Of a DNA stretch of 64,000 bases, positions 29,201-43,315 are shown one piece after another. The notes under the pieces were generated by a model. The model ran no database searches and was not told where the DNA came from. It saw only the letters and a program-made list of their open reading frames with translations. Position numbers and translations under genes: made by a program. Position 1 is the stretch's first letter. Each line of letters opens with the position of its first letter. Source of the DNA: Piscicola geometra (lineage: Eukaryota; Annelida; Clitellata; Hirudinida; Piscicolidae); contig OX030957.1 of the NCBI GenBank assembly GCA_943735955.1, forward strand, positions 5,315,801 to 5,379,800, written 5' to 3'.

Positions 29201-32200
29201 CTGAAGACATGTGAATGTCTGCGTGGTGATTCAATAGTCATTAATCAATAAAAAGTTTTTATTAAATAAGATATTTTTATTTCTCAAGTGGCGTGAGAAG
29301 GATGGCGTTGATGTGAAGTAATGCTTCACTGAAGCATTCAGGGAAAAAGGTTTAAGAAAGGTTATGTTCGAGATGTTCAAATGTAAGCTCAGGCGTAATA
29401 AGTTGATGAAAGTAATGACTTAAGCAGCTTCTGGGAAGGCTGTAGTACTAGTGGTGATTTAAGGATTCTTGAGTTTTTATTTTATGAGATGCATTTCTAG
29501 AAAAACTTTAACACATTTTATGATACGAAAAAGATTTGATTTAATTTTTGAAAACGTGAAAATTTCAAATATTGAAGAAATGTTTTTTTAGTTATAAAGT
29601 TACGTTTTTGAGTATGCGTGATAATTCATTTGCATTTGATTTTTTGATACTTTTATCATGTTATCATCTATATGTTTAGTAAATGCCAAATCTGAAATGT
29701 AACTAGTTTGAACTTCTATTATTATTTTTTCATTAATGAAAGAAAAGTTAAGTTTTTTATACTTTTATATTTTCAAATTTTTTAAAGTTTTTTTTAAATT
29801 TCAATTTTACAATGTTTACTAAATATATCTCTTCTGTTCAGTAAAATCTGCAAATATGAATTTATTCGTTGAGATTAAATTTTTTTCAAATAATAATTAT
29901 TACGGTTTGATGAATAAGTTCAATTTTTCTGCATTTTTCAGCACGTTGAAATCACCTAAAGACGCTTAGTTTACTTGCTCCAAAAATTCCATTTGCTGAG
30001 TTTCATCTGACAAGAGCTGCTAGTAGTGAAATATATGAAGCTAACAAATTTCCCTAAACAAGCAGCTTGACAAGTCATCAATCAATTATCTTTATAACTT
30101 ACAAGCCTAATTGAAAATATAGATTAATTTCATCTAAATCCAATCTTATACAATTAAATTAGTCTAAATTATATATTATACAGTAAACTTTTTTAAAGTT
30201 AATAAATGCGTAAAAAAAATAATAAAATGGGTTGGTGGATGTTTGAAAGAGGTTAATTGAAGCCTTAGGGGTCTGCCATAAAGATGGATAACGAAGGATA
30301 TAAAGGAAGAATTAAGTTTCGCTAAAAACCACAAAAAACATCTGCTGTACTTCTATAGTACAGTTTTTGGCAAAATTGCGACTTCTTTTGCTCAAAAACA
30401 TTTATAAATTCTGCAGAGAAGGAAAATGAATAAATAACAATAACTGGAAACCTTGTTTTCGTCTGTATAATAATTGAAACCTTGTTTCGTTCATCATCAA
30501 TCGTTCTCCCATTATAAAAGTGTCTTCTCCTAGATTGAAACTTCAATCCAACTCGTGGAACAAACAAAAAAAATAAACTATTATTTTTTCGAACGAAATA
30601 ATTGCTTGTATAATATCGTAATGATTCTCACTAAGATCAGTATCACGCGATTCTGTGAATATACTCACGTTGCTGTGATTTACAACATACAATTTACCAA
30701 ATTTTTAGAGCCATTTGAACGGAATATACTTTCTGCATATTAATAGACTCAAAACGTGAAAAATTGTATACAATTTCCGCGATATTAAAATAATAATAAA
30801 AAATTACAGTTACATAATTTTTCTTCATTTTTCACTTCCATTTCACCGCATTAAAAATAATATAAATAGCAAGAATGGATTAAAGAGTTTAAGAAGACGA
30901 TTTGTTGAAGAAAAGCTAAATTAAGACATTCAAACCAATGCAAGCATGGAAAGATTTTTTTGACGAAGACAAGGAAATAAACACGGATTTAACAATGCTA
31001 ACAGCTCTGAGTGGATTCTCGCAGTAGTTCTTTATGTGTTCTAGAGGTTGTCTGTTTAATCTTTTTTCTTTTTCATTAGCTACATTTATAGTTGATAAAT
31101 GAATATCCTTCAACGATCGCCACCCCTCCCCTTTCATCATTTCCAACACCAACACCATTTCCACCATCACCATTGCAGGCAATTTCATCAAATGCAAATT
31201 CCCAACAGCAATGATGAACCGACCACAAAGCAGTCATGGTGATTAATTTCATGACATTCAGAGGCATATTAAATGAATGCATCATCTTACGACGTTACAA
31301 TAATGAGTAGTTGTTTTGGAGCTATGCTTCTCTATTAATTTTTATTTGTAACATCTATCTTTATGAATATTTATTTTGCAATTAAAAGCTTTTTCTCACT
31401 ATCAGTTTGGATGATTATCTTTTTTTTGTATAATGCACTGACATTTTTTAAACAATTATTGAATTTTAAGCATAAAATTTTTAAAATAAAAATTAAATAT
31501 TATAAAATGAATAATAATAATAATGAATGAATGAAGTATGACATTTATGAGCGGACATTAGTGGAGCAAGACATAACGTTGGTTGCAGTCTAAATATTTT
31601 GCTAATGCATGAAAGGTACGAAGCAATTAATCCCTGTGTTGCTCTTTCACTCGAAGTTCACAGTAGTCATGCATCTTTCCATATAATAATTGTTTCATTA
31701 AAGGATGATGTTTTCATAATGTTTTTTTAATTATACATTTAAAGGCATTAATTAAAAATTGGTTTTTTTCTATCAATTTTTTCTTGAGATACAACTTGAT
31801 GAAGTTCATATCAAAATCTAATATGAATACGTTTTTAAAGTTTATCAAGCTTCGGATTAAATTCTTATCTGCGGATTTGAGTTTATCATTGGGGCCATTA
31901 AAAATGAGTTTAAGTCAAAATAAAAAATTAATATAGTTCTTGAACTATTTATGCCGACTTTTTCCAAATACCCTTCGAATCGTAAGAATAACTCGATCAT
32001 GCTTTCTAATCAAAACGATGCTTAATTGACTTGATTTTCTTGCTCATTCTCATTCATTCTCACCAATCGATCTTAGTTCGATGACGTTTCATTATTTTTA
32101 TAATTTATTAGAGTTTGCCTTTGCGCCAGTTTACTTCTCGCCTTGTGACTTTCTGACCATCGGTCTTCTAGAGCTCAAAAAAAAGTAATGAAATATTAAT

Positions 32201-35200
32201 TTTTCATTTTTTCCCAAAAAATATTCGAACTTAAATTATATTTAAATTTTTTAAACTCACTTTTCATTTGTTTAAAAACTTTAGATTATAATTCAAGCCT
32301 GATGTCAAATTGTTCATCCGTTAAACGTTATTACAAAGTTTAAAATTTTCTTAAGGATTTAACGTTAAAGTTAATTATGGAATTAATTAACAGACTAATT
32401 AACTTTTGTAATCTTATACTTCCGTTGATCAGTTCATTAATCAGTTAGTTTGTAGGATATAACTGTAAAACTGTAATCTTAAAAACATATTATACATTAA
32501 TTAATAAAGTTTTTATACATTTTCTTTTTTTGGTAGTGAAGTTTAGTTTACTTTTTGAGTAATGTTGTCATGGACATGTTGAGAAGTTTTTAATCCTTGT
32601 TTTTTCATTTATTTTTTTTGTTGCAAAAATAGAAAATGCATTTTTTGTAAGAAAAACTATCACTAGTTGGCTTTTTATTGCAAAAACACAAAACCAGATC
32701 AAATTCATTTAAAATGTGTGAAAAAAAGTTTAGTCAAAAATACAATTTTAGTTGGTATAATATGCATATAACTTTGAAAAAACTTGGTTTAATTAAAACT
32801 GGAATACCAAAGATTTATGAAACTTGCATTAAAATGGGAAATATAGCGAAATTGAATCAGTAAAAAGTTCACGCAAAAAAATAACTTCAGCTTGCATAAT
32901 CATAACGTTAAGCAAAACTCGGTTTTTTGTAATGAATTTTTTTATTCATTAACTTTCTTGAACGTCTTTGCTACTTCTTATAGGAGTCCCATGTAGGAAA
33001 AATCTTGCAACTAACTTCACCTATATTTAAAATAATTAATTAACTTGAAAATGTAAAAAAACATAACTATTTATTTATATTATTTATTTATATTATCTGG
33101 TAATGCAGATTCATGAAGTTTGAATTTATTTAAACTTTGAATCTTTTTATCTCAATTTTTTTCTGGAATATTCATGAGAGAGAACATAAATTCCAACCAA
33201 CTTGTTTAGCAACAATTCCGCTTTGCTAGAATCTATCTTTTCAAAATTATTCAAAATGAAATATGGTCTTAAAGTCCAAAAACTTGCATTTCAAATTAGG
33301 ATTAATAACTTAGCCAAATTGCCATTGCGCAAAAATTGTTCAATAAATCATGTTTTCTCCAACATTATTCAAAAAATTGTATCGTTCTATTTATCTGTTA
33401 TAAGGATACAAATTATCGAAAAGCTTTTTTTAAAACTTGTAATAAATATATAAAGCATTTTATTCGACTTATATTCGATTTGTGACCATCAAGCATTGAA
33501 TGCTGGAAAAAGGCGTAAAAATGAGTTGAGAACGCGACAGTTTCTTCAAAGATTTTATTTGTTGTAATTTTGGAATTAATCGAAAACATATACACACACA
33601 CAGACATATACAACTCTTGTCAAGAAAGATGGATCATTAAAAAATTTGAGTGAATTATTATCTTTTTTTTAACTTTGGATGAAATTGATATAGAAAAAAA
33701 AAGTTCAAAATAAACAAATAAGTTCAAATTATAGTATAAGGTTCTTTTTATCAGAAAAAGAAGTTGTATAAAAAAAGTAACTGAAGACAGCTCTTATATC
33801 TTTATAAAAACCAATTTGAACGCCTTAAGAGAAGTTATGTATATATATAATACAAAATAAAACTTTATCATTTATATTTTTTTATGAAACAAGTTTATAA
33901 ATCAACATTGCTTTTAAAACAATAGATGATGAAATAAAAATACTTATTTACAGTGTATCTTATGTCTTTTTGATAAATGAGCCCTTCAAACAGTCTCATC
34001 GAGCCTTTTTACCACGCAAAATAGGTTCATTTGATATAAAAAACGAGTGTCTAAACAAAAAACATTTTCGTTTTGAAATAATTTATTTTGAATGATAGAG
34101 TCTTAATGATTTTCTTTGTTTTCATGAAAATACTTTCAGAGCAACCATTTTTTTATAAAAATTGTAATTAAAATTATAATAACATTATAATAATAGGTTT
34201 TTATTAGACGTTGTTACAAAATGTTACCTTGTAAACAAAGCCTTTATTACTTCTACCATAGTAACATACTAGTAGATTCTCATACGTTGAGGCATAACTC
34301 CAAATAATCCAAGGTCGTAACCGCCTTCTATCAGTATAAATATGCAATAAACAATGTGAGTATAATTAAATTATCTTTGCGTTAAACCTTTCTATAATAC
34401 TTAAAAACTTTTCTTTAACATTTTCAGCAGCCACAATAGCATATAGAGTTTTGAGTTTTTTAAAACCATCATTTTTGTTCACAGACAATCTCACTATTTC
34501 ACTCAATGTGTTTTAAGGTGAACTTTTTAAACAATATTGATGAATTTTGGCTATCTTTTTATTTGTATATGAAAATTCTTCAAACATTGGTATGCAAAAC
34601 TTATTTTTATATAAACTTTTATAATATAAAAGTTATGTGGATAGTATTATATTGTTGTCAATACTCCATCTAATAAGAATGATGGTGTTGTGGTGATGAA
34701 GAAGATGCTGTATATGATGCTGTGGCGATGATGATAATGATGATAATGATGATAGCGGTGTGCGTGAGAATAGATACAAGGGGTGATTTCAATCAATTAT
34801 TAAGAATATATATTTTTTTTACATATTTTTTTTAACCTATTCTATAGGGCATTTAAAAACTGTGTTAACAAATCTATTTAAAAACGCTTCTGAATTTGAA
34901 AAAGAGTGCTAAAAAAAATACAACTGATTGATGATTGATTGATTGAACTGAAACTGTGTTTATAAAGAAAATTTTTAAAAAATACTGATGAGTCTCTTCT
35001 ATACATTTTTGTTTTTATATAAAAGAAATCAAACTTTTGTATGCCAGTTTTATTTTAACAATTCTTGCTTTAAAAAAAATTAACTAACTTTTTTTGCTAT
35101 AAAAACTCATCTAGTGGTTATACGCACTTAAAATATTTTTCAGAAGTAATATACCTAATAATCTTTTCTATTTTTACATTGTAATCAGAATAATTAATTT

Positions 35201-36949
35201 TTAAAAAACGACAATCATTACTTTTTTTTTATTTCTAGAAACATTTAAAACAATCACATCTTAAAGCGTTAAACTTATTTCAGATGATCTTATAACATAT
35301 TTTCAATATCTTCACAAAACGCACATAATTTTCCAAAAAAACATATTCTTTTTACATATTTCAAAATATATTAATTATTTTATTTTAGATTTCATAAAAT
35401 ATATATTTCAAAATAAATTAATTATTTTATTTTAAATTTCATAAAAGATATAATACGGTCAGATTAGAATTTTCAATTAAATGAGAGTAAGTGAAAACCC
35501 AATATCAACTTTAATCAGTTTTATCCAGTTTTTTATTCGTAGATTAATCGTTTCTTTTAAAATATAGAAGCAGGAGGCTTGAATGGAAACACCTTAACGA
35601 TTAATATTAAAAAGAAGGTTCTAAAAATATACTATACAACTAATTTTTCACTTGTTTCTATTTTATCTTTATACTTTCATAACTTCTCAAAGAATCACAA
35701 CTGTAAATTTTGGAAATATGATTTTTAATTCCTAAATTACTAGCCTAAAAATGCACCTTTGATGACCTAATTAAACGGTTTGACTGAAAATAACTTTCTT
35801 GCAAAATATGTTGTTAATGCTTAACAAATCTTGCATCAATTCTTGTTTCATCGTTCAGCTCAATGAGAAACATCGTTGTTCCTAATTGAATTTATGGTTT
35901 TCTCCAAATCAGAAGACTTGTAAAAAATATTCGTAGAAAAACGATTTTTCTTGACTTGGGCGAGCTCTCAACAGCTTGTGAATAAATTCGTTTGTTTGTT
36001 GTGTATTTAGTCGTTTATGATTTCGAATGCATGCATGATTAAATTGAAGGTGTAAATGCGCCTTTAAATTTCTGTCCTTGCAACATGCTTCAGTGCGTTG
36101 TTAAATCGGATAAAGCGAAATAATTATTGGTTTTAGGGCTTTAAGGGTAGTTATGTGTTTGGAATTTTGAGATCATTTATAAAATTTCTTTTTACTAATT
36201 TTATTTTTATTTGCCATTCGATTTTGCTCTTAATTTTTACCCTTTAAACAAGTTTATATTCGATTATTATGAGACCAAGTCAGGAAAATATAATTTTTTA
36301 CCTCAAAGCGTTTTTTAATATTTATTTTTATTCAAGCCTTATACAAATATTCCTAATATTTTTATATTATTAATACATGTTTATTAAGCCTAGTGATTGA
36401 ATATTCTAAAGCCTTAAAATGCCAATATGGATTTCTCAGAATTATTCGCTAGCTATTTTTTTAATGATAAAAAAGTAATTTTTATACTGTTCTATTTCAA
36501 AAACTCTCTATTGTTTGCTGTTCATAAAATGTGGAATGCAATGTAAAGAATTTCAAATAAAGAATGTATTAAATATGAACACAAAAGATCTGAATAATTA
36601 AATTGGCTGACATTTTCATAACAAGAGCGTAGTCTTAAGTACTTTAAAAATGAATCTACTTAGTAATTGAATATATGAGGCTGTTCAGGAACCTTGATCA
36701 TAATCGTTTCGATAGTTTACTGAAGGTTGTGTCAATCAGTTTGGCTATATGTCATTTCTTCTCGCCCATTTCGTCCATGATTTAGCTATATTTTAAATGA
36801 CTATTTTAAAATATTTATTTTTAAGGATCTCATTTTTAGTTTTAATAATAGAACCATAATGCAAGTTTTTTAATATTAATACTCAGCATTCATTAATATT
36901 TCATCAACCTTTTTCTTATAAAAACTTCATAACTAAAACCATTAATTAG
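29201..36949. other. AT-rich region without a supported gene
   Basis: Probably holds the 5' exon(s), signal peptide and promoter of the semaphorin gene, which I could not identify. A minus-strand frame starting near 31285 has several Met and a short hydrophobic stretch, but no convincing splice partner. A degenerate gatgataatgatg tract lies at 34679-34755. The remainder is low-complexity AT-rich DNA. Confidence 0.45.
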
Positions 36950-37140
36950 GTGAAAGGGTAGCCGAGTGCGTAACGACTCTCGGCTTCACCTATGGTTAAT
37001 GGTTCTAGGTGCAACCGACGTTCTAGTAGCCTGAGCGCAAATGAAAATTTGCAGCTTGAGTGATCTAGAAGCCGTTTGGGTTATGCGTCATTATATTATT
37101 GCTAGCCATTATTATTATTGTTATTATTATTTAGATCATT
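36950..37140 (+). mobile_element. tRNA-headed SINE-like repeat B
   Basis: The head aggtgaaagggtagccgagt with cgtaacgactctcggcttca resembles a tRNA 5' half. It is followed by a B-box-like ggttctaggtgcaacc, the junction ctagtagcct, a body with aaaatttgcagc and gaagccgtttgggttatgcg, and an attattatt tail. The body matches repeat C at 39.5 kb and the head and junction match repeat A at 12.9 kb. The 88-codon open frame at 37041-37307 overlaps this repeat and is not a gene. Confidence 0.65.
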
Positions 37141-37309
37141 TACATGAACAAATGCCAACAATTATAAATGCCTCCCGAGGCTTTGATCCTCATGAAAAAT
37201 TTCATGGAGCTGCCTCAGACCAGTGTTTATACAACACTTCAACCCCTATAAAGACTTTCATTCATGCGCTCCAGGGCTCTATGACTAACTACAAAAGCAA
37301 TCAGTAACT

Positions 37310-39520
37310 TCGTCTAAAGTAGTTGTAACAAAAGGCAGTCTCTAGAACTTTATTTAAATGCCTTTGGTAAAAAAAGTTCTTAATGGTTTCTATTCATGAA
37401 TTTTTTTTTCAAACGAGTTTCAAGATTTACTCTAAAACTTTTTTGTCGTTTTCGCGTCCACGATAACTAGGTTTTATATGGTTGATTCGGTTGAGAAAAA
37501 AGTATAAAACATTTTTCCATCTTTCACTATTACTTTTATATCTAGAATTATCATCATTTGTAATATATTATTAGTATAATATTAGAAATAATAAATATTA
37601 AAAAGTATTTAAAAAATTAAAGAAAACAAAACGGACAAGAGTTTAAAAGATTGAAATAAATTTAAATTATATGTATTTTCAAAATTTAAAAGCTGTTAAT
37701 CAATCTTTTAGCAAGTATGTTGAATTTGAAAGTTTACTAAGAACTTTATATTAGTTAACTGGAAAGAGAAAAACACTGAAAATTATTTTTAACAAAATGA
37801 ATCGTATCATTATTTCGAGTTACATTAACCAAATACTTTAAAGAAGACTTTTAATGAAAATCTCATGACAAATGGCGTTCTAGTGGTTTTCTGTGTTTTT
37901 AAATCAATTGCGAGTGTAATGGGATATCTTGATAAATGGCTTCTTAATCAGCATTTATATTATATCCTTAAAAAATACACAATACGATATAGGAATTCAG
38001 CTCTTGTATAACTGAAAGTATTATTTCTTTAGTCATTATTTATCAAAGAAACTTTTTGATCTTTCAACGAACATGCTTTTTGTGTTCAAAAGCTTACATA
38101 AATAAAATCTTTTACATGATAATGCATTTGATGAATAAATTGCAAAATCAAATCAAAATTCATTTTTTTTCCATTCTCAAATTACAAACTGATAGCCTTA
38201 AATGACATAACCATCACGCTTGTTCCATGTAATTAGTAGCATTTTGCATTAGTCTACGTTGATTATGATGTAACAGCGTTACACCTAAAATCATAGAATC
38301 AAAAAATTTGATGTTTCAGAATGAGAAAGAACCTTCATAAGAGACATATCTCATGTCAACGACAGGAGGCGTGGAATGGGCGAGAGAGGTGAGTTGAAAA
38401 AAGAGAATCAAGGAGAGTGCTCTTGCTTTTGGGACGTCCATCTTGCTCACAATTACGTTACTTTTTGGAAGATTTGTTGTATATATTTGAGAAAATATAA
38501 TGAAATTATATGCGTGACTGACGCCATAGAAGGTTGAGAAAGAACACTTTTTTGAGAACTAATAAAACTGGTGTTAAATATTACAACCAATGAAACCGTC
38601 CGTAAAAAATTGAATGTCTATTCAATAAAACAGTCTACTTGGCTAATTACATTCAAAAGTTTAAATTCAAGCACCACCGTCTCAAGCCTGAGTCATCTAC
38701 ATGCGCTGGTGTTAAGACTACCCTAGTTTTATATGCGCTCGAAACTCTACGCTAGCGAGCGTCAATATCAAACTAGGTTATACATCTATCAAAAGAAAAT
38801 ATATATATTTGAAGTTCGTGCAATAAGTTAATACTATTTCAATTATATTTTATAAAATTGTTTTTTGAAGTTAATTTAATTAATTAAATATTTGTATATA
38901 TGTTTTTCGTAGGTGTGACAATCGGTCCAAAACTCAAGATCCGGCTACTGGGCTCAGGTATTACCTAAAAAAGCAAGAAAATAATTACGGCGCACTTTGA
39001 GTTAAGTGCTCAATTTAAAGAATCCAGCAATTTATTGAAATAAATATTTAAACTAAATACACTGTCAATTTTTAATTTAATAATTTAATTAATTAACACA
39101 AGACATTTGTGTTTATTTAATGCTTGAATTGATCAATTGCATTATTTATAGCAAAATCCCGTCAAACCCTATATTTTTAATTATTTTAACTTTAAAAAAA
39201 AAGATTTTGGTACATGCATCAAAACTATTTTTCAGAAGCCCAGGTACCCATTAGTTAGTTTATAACATTGTGATCTTGAATGAATTCTTTATAAAACACG
39301 TACAAGTTTATGGGTGTTAATTAAAAAGAACACTTTAAGCTCAAAAACTTGATTGACAGAGATTGAATAAAAAAAAGTTAGCCAGTTTTTCCCTTGTTAT
39401 AGGAATTTCTTTTTCTAGTTGCCTATTTTTTTTGATTGACAAAAATGTATTTGTTTGTTTATTTTTTATGCAAATACAGTCACACACAAAAAATTGTTGT
39501 TTTTTTTCGTTTTTCTCAAA
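37310..39520. other. AT-rich region without a supported gene
   Basis: Nothing recognised beyond AT-rich sequence. A short less AT-rich patch at 38690-38770 shows no coding signal that I can support. Confidence 0.45.
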
Positions 39521-39525
39521 GTGTT

Positions 39526-39665
39526 AAGGGTCCTAGGTTCGAGTGCAACCGATGCCCTTATAACTCTTAGGCACGATGTGAAAAATTTGCAGCCTAGGGG
39601 GCCTGGAAAACCGTTTGCGTTATACGCCATTCTAATAATTGTCATCATTCTTATCACTATTATTA
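39526..39665 (+). mobile_element. SINE-like repeat C (5'-truncated)
   Basis: Begins inside the tRNA-like head at aggttcgagtgcaaccgatg (B-box region) and continues with aaaatttgcagcctagggg, aaaccgtttgcgttatacgc and an att/atc-rich tail. The body is clearly shared with repeat B at 36.95 kb. The tRNA 5' half is missing. Small open frames on both strands here are repeat shadows. Confidence 0.65.
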
Positions 39666-40689
39666 GTATTTTTTATATTTAGGCAATTATAATTAATTGA
39701 AAATATAGTCTATGCTTAAATGACGAACTCAAGAATCAAGAGTTTTATTTTATTTTTGAGCAGTTGAAAAAGTATTTTAATTAAAATTTAAATTAAAAAA
39801 CAAAATATAAATAAAATCATGAATATCTTTCAATAAATTGAGTTGTCCACAACTCGAGTGTATAGAAAGATGGTTTCTTGTTTTTTCGTTTTATTTGAAA
39901 TATCCTTGTTGTAGTAGATATTTTTTCAATCATTATATGAGGGTTAAGTGTTAATTTGAGGGTTTCAGCAATAGCATGACTTCAGTTTTACGAGCTTTAT
40001 AGCTTGTATTAATTCTAAGAATATTAATACAATTATTATAAGTGCTCTTAAGACATTAATCGATGTGTTCCTCATTACATTTGTTTAATCCTACTTGAAA
40101 AACTGCAACCATAATTTTTTTCATTTTGAGCTTTGATTCGATTATTTTTTCTGAACTAGTTTTTACGAAAAATTTTATAGAGTTTTTATGCGCTTTTTGA
40201 AGACAATCTCCAGACGTGGAAATCGTTTTGTTATCATCATATTAACACATTTAAAAACTTTAAATCTTTCTAGTTAAATTTTATTTTATGAGAAGTTTTA
40301 GTTTGGAAAATTATTCCTTTTTCTATAAAATTTTATTTGGTTTATAAACTTTAGTTTTTTTAATTATTTTTTCTTCAAACATAATTATTTTCCGCATTAG
40401 TTTCTTTTCTTTATTTTTTAGAGCATTAATGGAGTAATTTTTCAAAATATTTTGTTTTGACCATGTCAATGTCACTACTAAAAAATTGTATTTTTAATAT
40501 TTATTCAGTTTTTTTTACAAATAATAATAGCGACTCGTTTGACAAGTTGGAAAAAAATATGGATATTAATAAATAAATAATTAAATAAGCAGTGCTCGAA
40601 TGACCCGGTTCCTACGTGGCTATTGAAGGAGATATCTGGAACAATTGCTTTTTTAGTGAGTTTATTCAAAAGGTTTTTTTCCGCAAGCA

Positions 40690-41818
40690 TGGTTCCGAAG
40701 TTTTCTTAATCGGCCTACTTCACGCCACTGCTTAAAAAACCCAGTCTTAAATTCACTGAAACATCGTCCTACAGGCCTATTTCAAACTTGAGCGTGCTGT
40801 CAAAACTCATGGAAAGATTAGTTCTCCACAGAGTAGTCATCTACCTCGCAGGAATTCATCTTTTTCTTCTCTTGCAGTCAGCCTACCGTCGTCATCATTC
40901 GACAGAAACTGCTATCACCAAGGTCTTTCAGACATCCTTAGAGCATCAGATGACGGTAAGCTTACATTGTTAGTTTTGCTTGATCTATCGGCAGCTTTTG
41001 ATCTGGTAGATCACGCAACACTGCTCCGAAGACTGCACATCTCCTATGGGTTCTTTGACTCGGCTTTCATCCCGTCGAAACTCTGTTCACACTCCCAAAG
41101 ATCCAGTTCGCATTTGTCAGAACGAGATAATTCCTTCTGAAAGTGTCAGAAACCTAGGAGTTTATCTCGACAAAGACCTCACCTTGACGATACACATCAA
41201 CAAGATGACTCAAACCTGCATTGCTTCTTTATTCCAAATACGATCCATAAGATGGTTATTAACCAAGGACTCACTGAGAACTTTGGCTTCTGCTTTGGTT
41301 CTCAGTCGAATTGACTATGGCAAAATCATTTTTACTAGGTTGCCAATGACGCAGCTGCAGATAATTCAGTCTATAATCAACACCACAGCTAGGCTCATAA
41401 CAGGTGCTAGAAAGAATGATCACATCAGCCCTGTTCTCAAGGAGCTTCACTGGCTTCGTGTTGAAAACAGACTTGAATACAAAAACATCTTGTTAATGCA
41501 CAAGTGTCTGTCCAATGAGTGCCCAGATTATTTGTCGAGTAGCATTGTCAGAGAGCAAGTCTTTTCCAGAGGGAAAGACTCAGGTCTGCTAGGTCAAGAG
41601 ATGTAGTTGCACAGAGCTACAAACTCAAGTATGCAAGTGCAAAAAGCTTTTTTGTTGCAACGCCGACTTTTTGGAATAGTCTTCCCAATAGACTCAAATC
41701 CCGAGCTCGACCGCGACATTCAGCCGTTCCCTGAAAACGTACTTGTTTGGCAGATCACAATAACGCACAAATTTACTGCTCATTTCTTCTATTCATCAAT
41801 TTCTTGCTTTCTATTTTA
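40690..41818 (+). pseudogene. CR1/L2-like non-LTR retrotransposon reverse transcriptase relic
   Basis: Degraded 3' part of a LINE ORF2. From about 40710 the frame reads TPLLKKPSL then YRPISNLSVLSKLMERLV, typical of CR1/L2-group reverse transcriptases. A frame change near 40925 leads to LLDLSAAFDLVDH (RT motif A). Near 41080 the sequence jumps to the post-catalytic C-terminal region (VRNLGVYLDKDLTL, LVLSRIDYGK, RLITGARKNDHISPVLKELH, WLRVENRLEYK). The catalytic YxDD block is lost by internal deletion. A further frame change near 41590 leads to the usual ending (PTFWNSLPNRLKS). The endonuclease and 5' end are absent, so this is a dead copy. A matching 3' tail lies at 41920-41992. Confidence 0.85.
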
Positions 41819-41919
41819 ATTTTCATTTATTTATTTTTGTCTTTTTCATTTATTAATGGTTAATAATAATTTTAAAATAATAATTATTATTAATATCATT
41901 ATTTACTTTTCCATAACTA

Positions 41920-41992
41920 AGTGGTCTTGAAGCCCGTCCGGATTTACGCCACTATATCCTTACTCGTCGTTTTATTGTATTGTATTAATAAT
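41920..41992 (+). mobile_element. LINE 3' tail copy 4, downstream of the RT relic
   Basis: aagtggtcttgaagcccgtc, then ggatttacgccactatatcc, then cgtcgttttattgtattgta. It lies about 100 bases after the end of the reverse-transcriptase relic in the same orientation, so it is best read as that element's own 3' UTR end. This ties the other four tail copies to the same LINE family. Confidence 0.8.
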
Positions 41993-42599
41993 TTACAAAA
42001 ACGTGAAAAAATCAAAATAAATAATTGGTGCATTAAAACGGAAGAGAACCAGAAGATTTTGGCCAACGCCATTTGAAACAAGCTCGTAATTCAATTGCTT
42101 CATGAAATTTTTATGAAGTTGTCACTTATATACAAAATTTATTTTTTTTAGTAACTCAAATAAATAATGAAAATTTATTTATACTTTTTTAATTAATTTT
42201 GAAATACATTTGCTCACTAAGTTTTTTTTAGCTAGTTATAATACATAGTTTTTTTCTTATTTTAAAACTTAAGACAAGCGAATTCATTTTCAAGAGCTTG
42301 TGAAAATGGTGAAACTTTTAAGAATTTAATTCAATAAATTCAAAAAAATATTATAGAATAAGATCGAAATTGTTTTAATATCTTCTATATACATTTTTTA
42401 ATACAAATATTTTTGTTAAAGACTTAAATTAACTTAAGAAGTAGCATTTGTAATAGGATAAACTTTATGAAATTTATTATACAATATTTCAAAATAAAAA
42501 TAGATTTCCAATTTTATTCATATATTTATTTTTGAAAATTGAAAGTCATGCTTAAGAATCAATAGTTTTGCTAGATTATAATGCGCTTGAATATCCATC

Positions 42600-43145
42600 T
42601 CAATTATAAGCAAGAATGACCTGGAGCTGCTGGAAACAATTGTAATGACATGCCAATGTGACCTTTTGGTTTCCCACCTACCTGACCTCGTCTTCTATGA
42701 AAAAAATGACTCAAAAGCCTTGTTGCGAGGTTTCCCTGAAAACATTCTTTGCCAGTAGGATGCTGCGGAAACCAACCCCACTGCCCTGAAGATGCCAAGC
42801 CTGAAAAGAAAGAGGAAGAAGAAGAAGCAGATATAGAGAGTCTAAAAAATTCGATTCATTTGAGCCTCTTTGCCAAACGAGATTAACATGTGTTTGAAAC
42901 GTCTATACACCGTCATTGTCGACTGCAGCAAGGCCTAACAGCTCAACCCAGACTCTGTCATATCCTACAAGTGGAGAAGAAAATCCTTAGGACTGCTGTG
43001 CAAGTGGGAAAAAAGCTACAGAAACCTGAGTAAGGCAGGTCAGCTGGACAACAACGACGATTGCAAAGAGGCAAAGAGGGAGGTTGAGCCAGAAACGAAG
43101 AAGGTCTTTCTGTGCGACTGTGCTGCGTGCTGGGGGTGGTCGTAA
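42600..43145 (+). pseudogene. Unidentified coding-like relic
   Basis: This stretch is less AT-rich than its surroundings and one plus frame reads as protein-like segments broken by stops: DLELLETIVMTCQCDLLVSH, then LKRKRKKKK, then a Lys/Glu-rich segment (SYKWRRKSLGLLCKWE) and FLCDCAACWGWS. Its intronless, stop-broken nature fits a processed pseudogene or a decayed transposon ORF. I do not recognise the family. A shorter minus frame (42798-42604) is also open. Confidence 0.3.
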
Positions 43146-43315
43146 TGTATGGTGAATGATGATGAAGGAGATGATTATAATAGTTTTAGTGGGTGAGAAT
43201 GGTAGTTTTATATTTTATTTATTATTACTCTTTAGTCTTTTGTTTGAAGTATATTTTTTACACATTATTTTTACTCGCTTTAACGCTACTTATAAATAGT
43301 TCAAGTGGTATCATC

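Noticed and set aside
31076..31285. Semaphorin signal-peptide exon near 31.2 kb on the minus strand
   Set aside because: The hydrophobic stretch is weak and I could not find a donor and phase that join convincingly to exon 29200-29113.
37041..37307. 88-codon open frame
   Set aside because: Its first third is SINE-like repeat B and the rest has no recognisable protein features.
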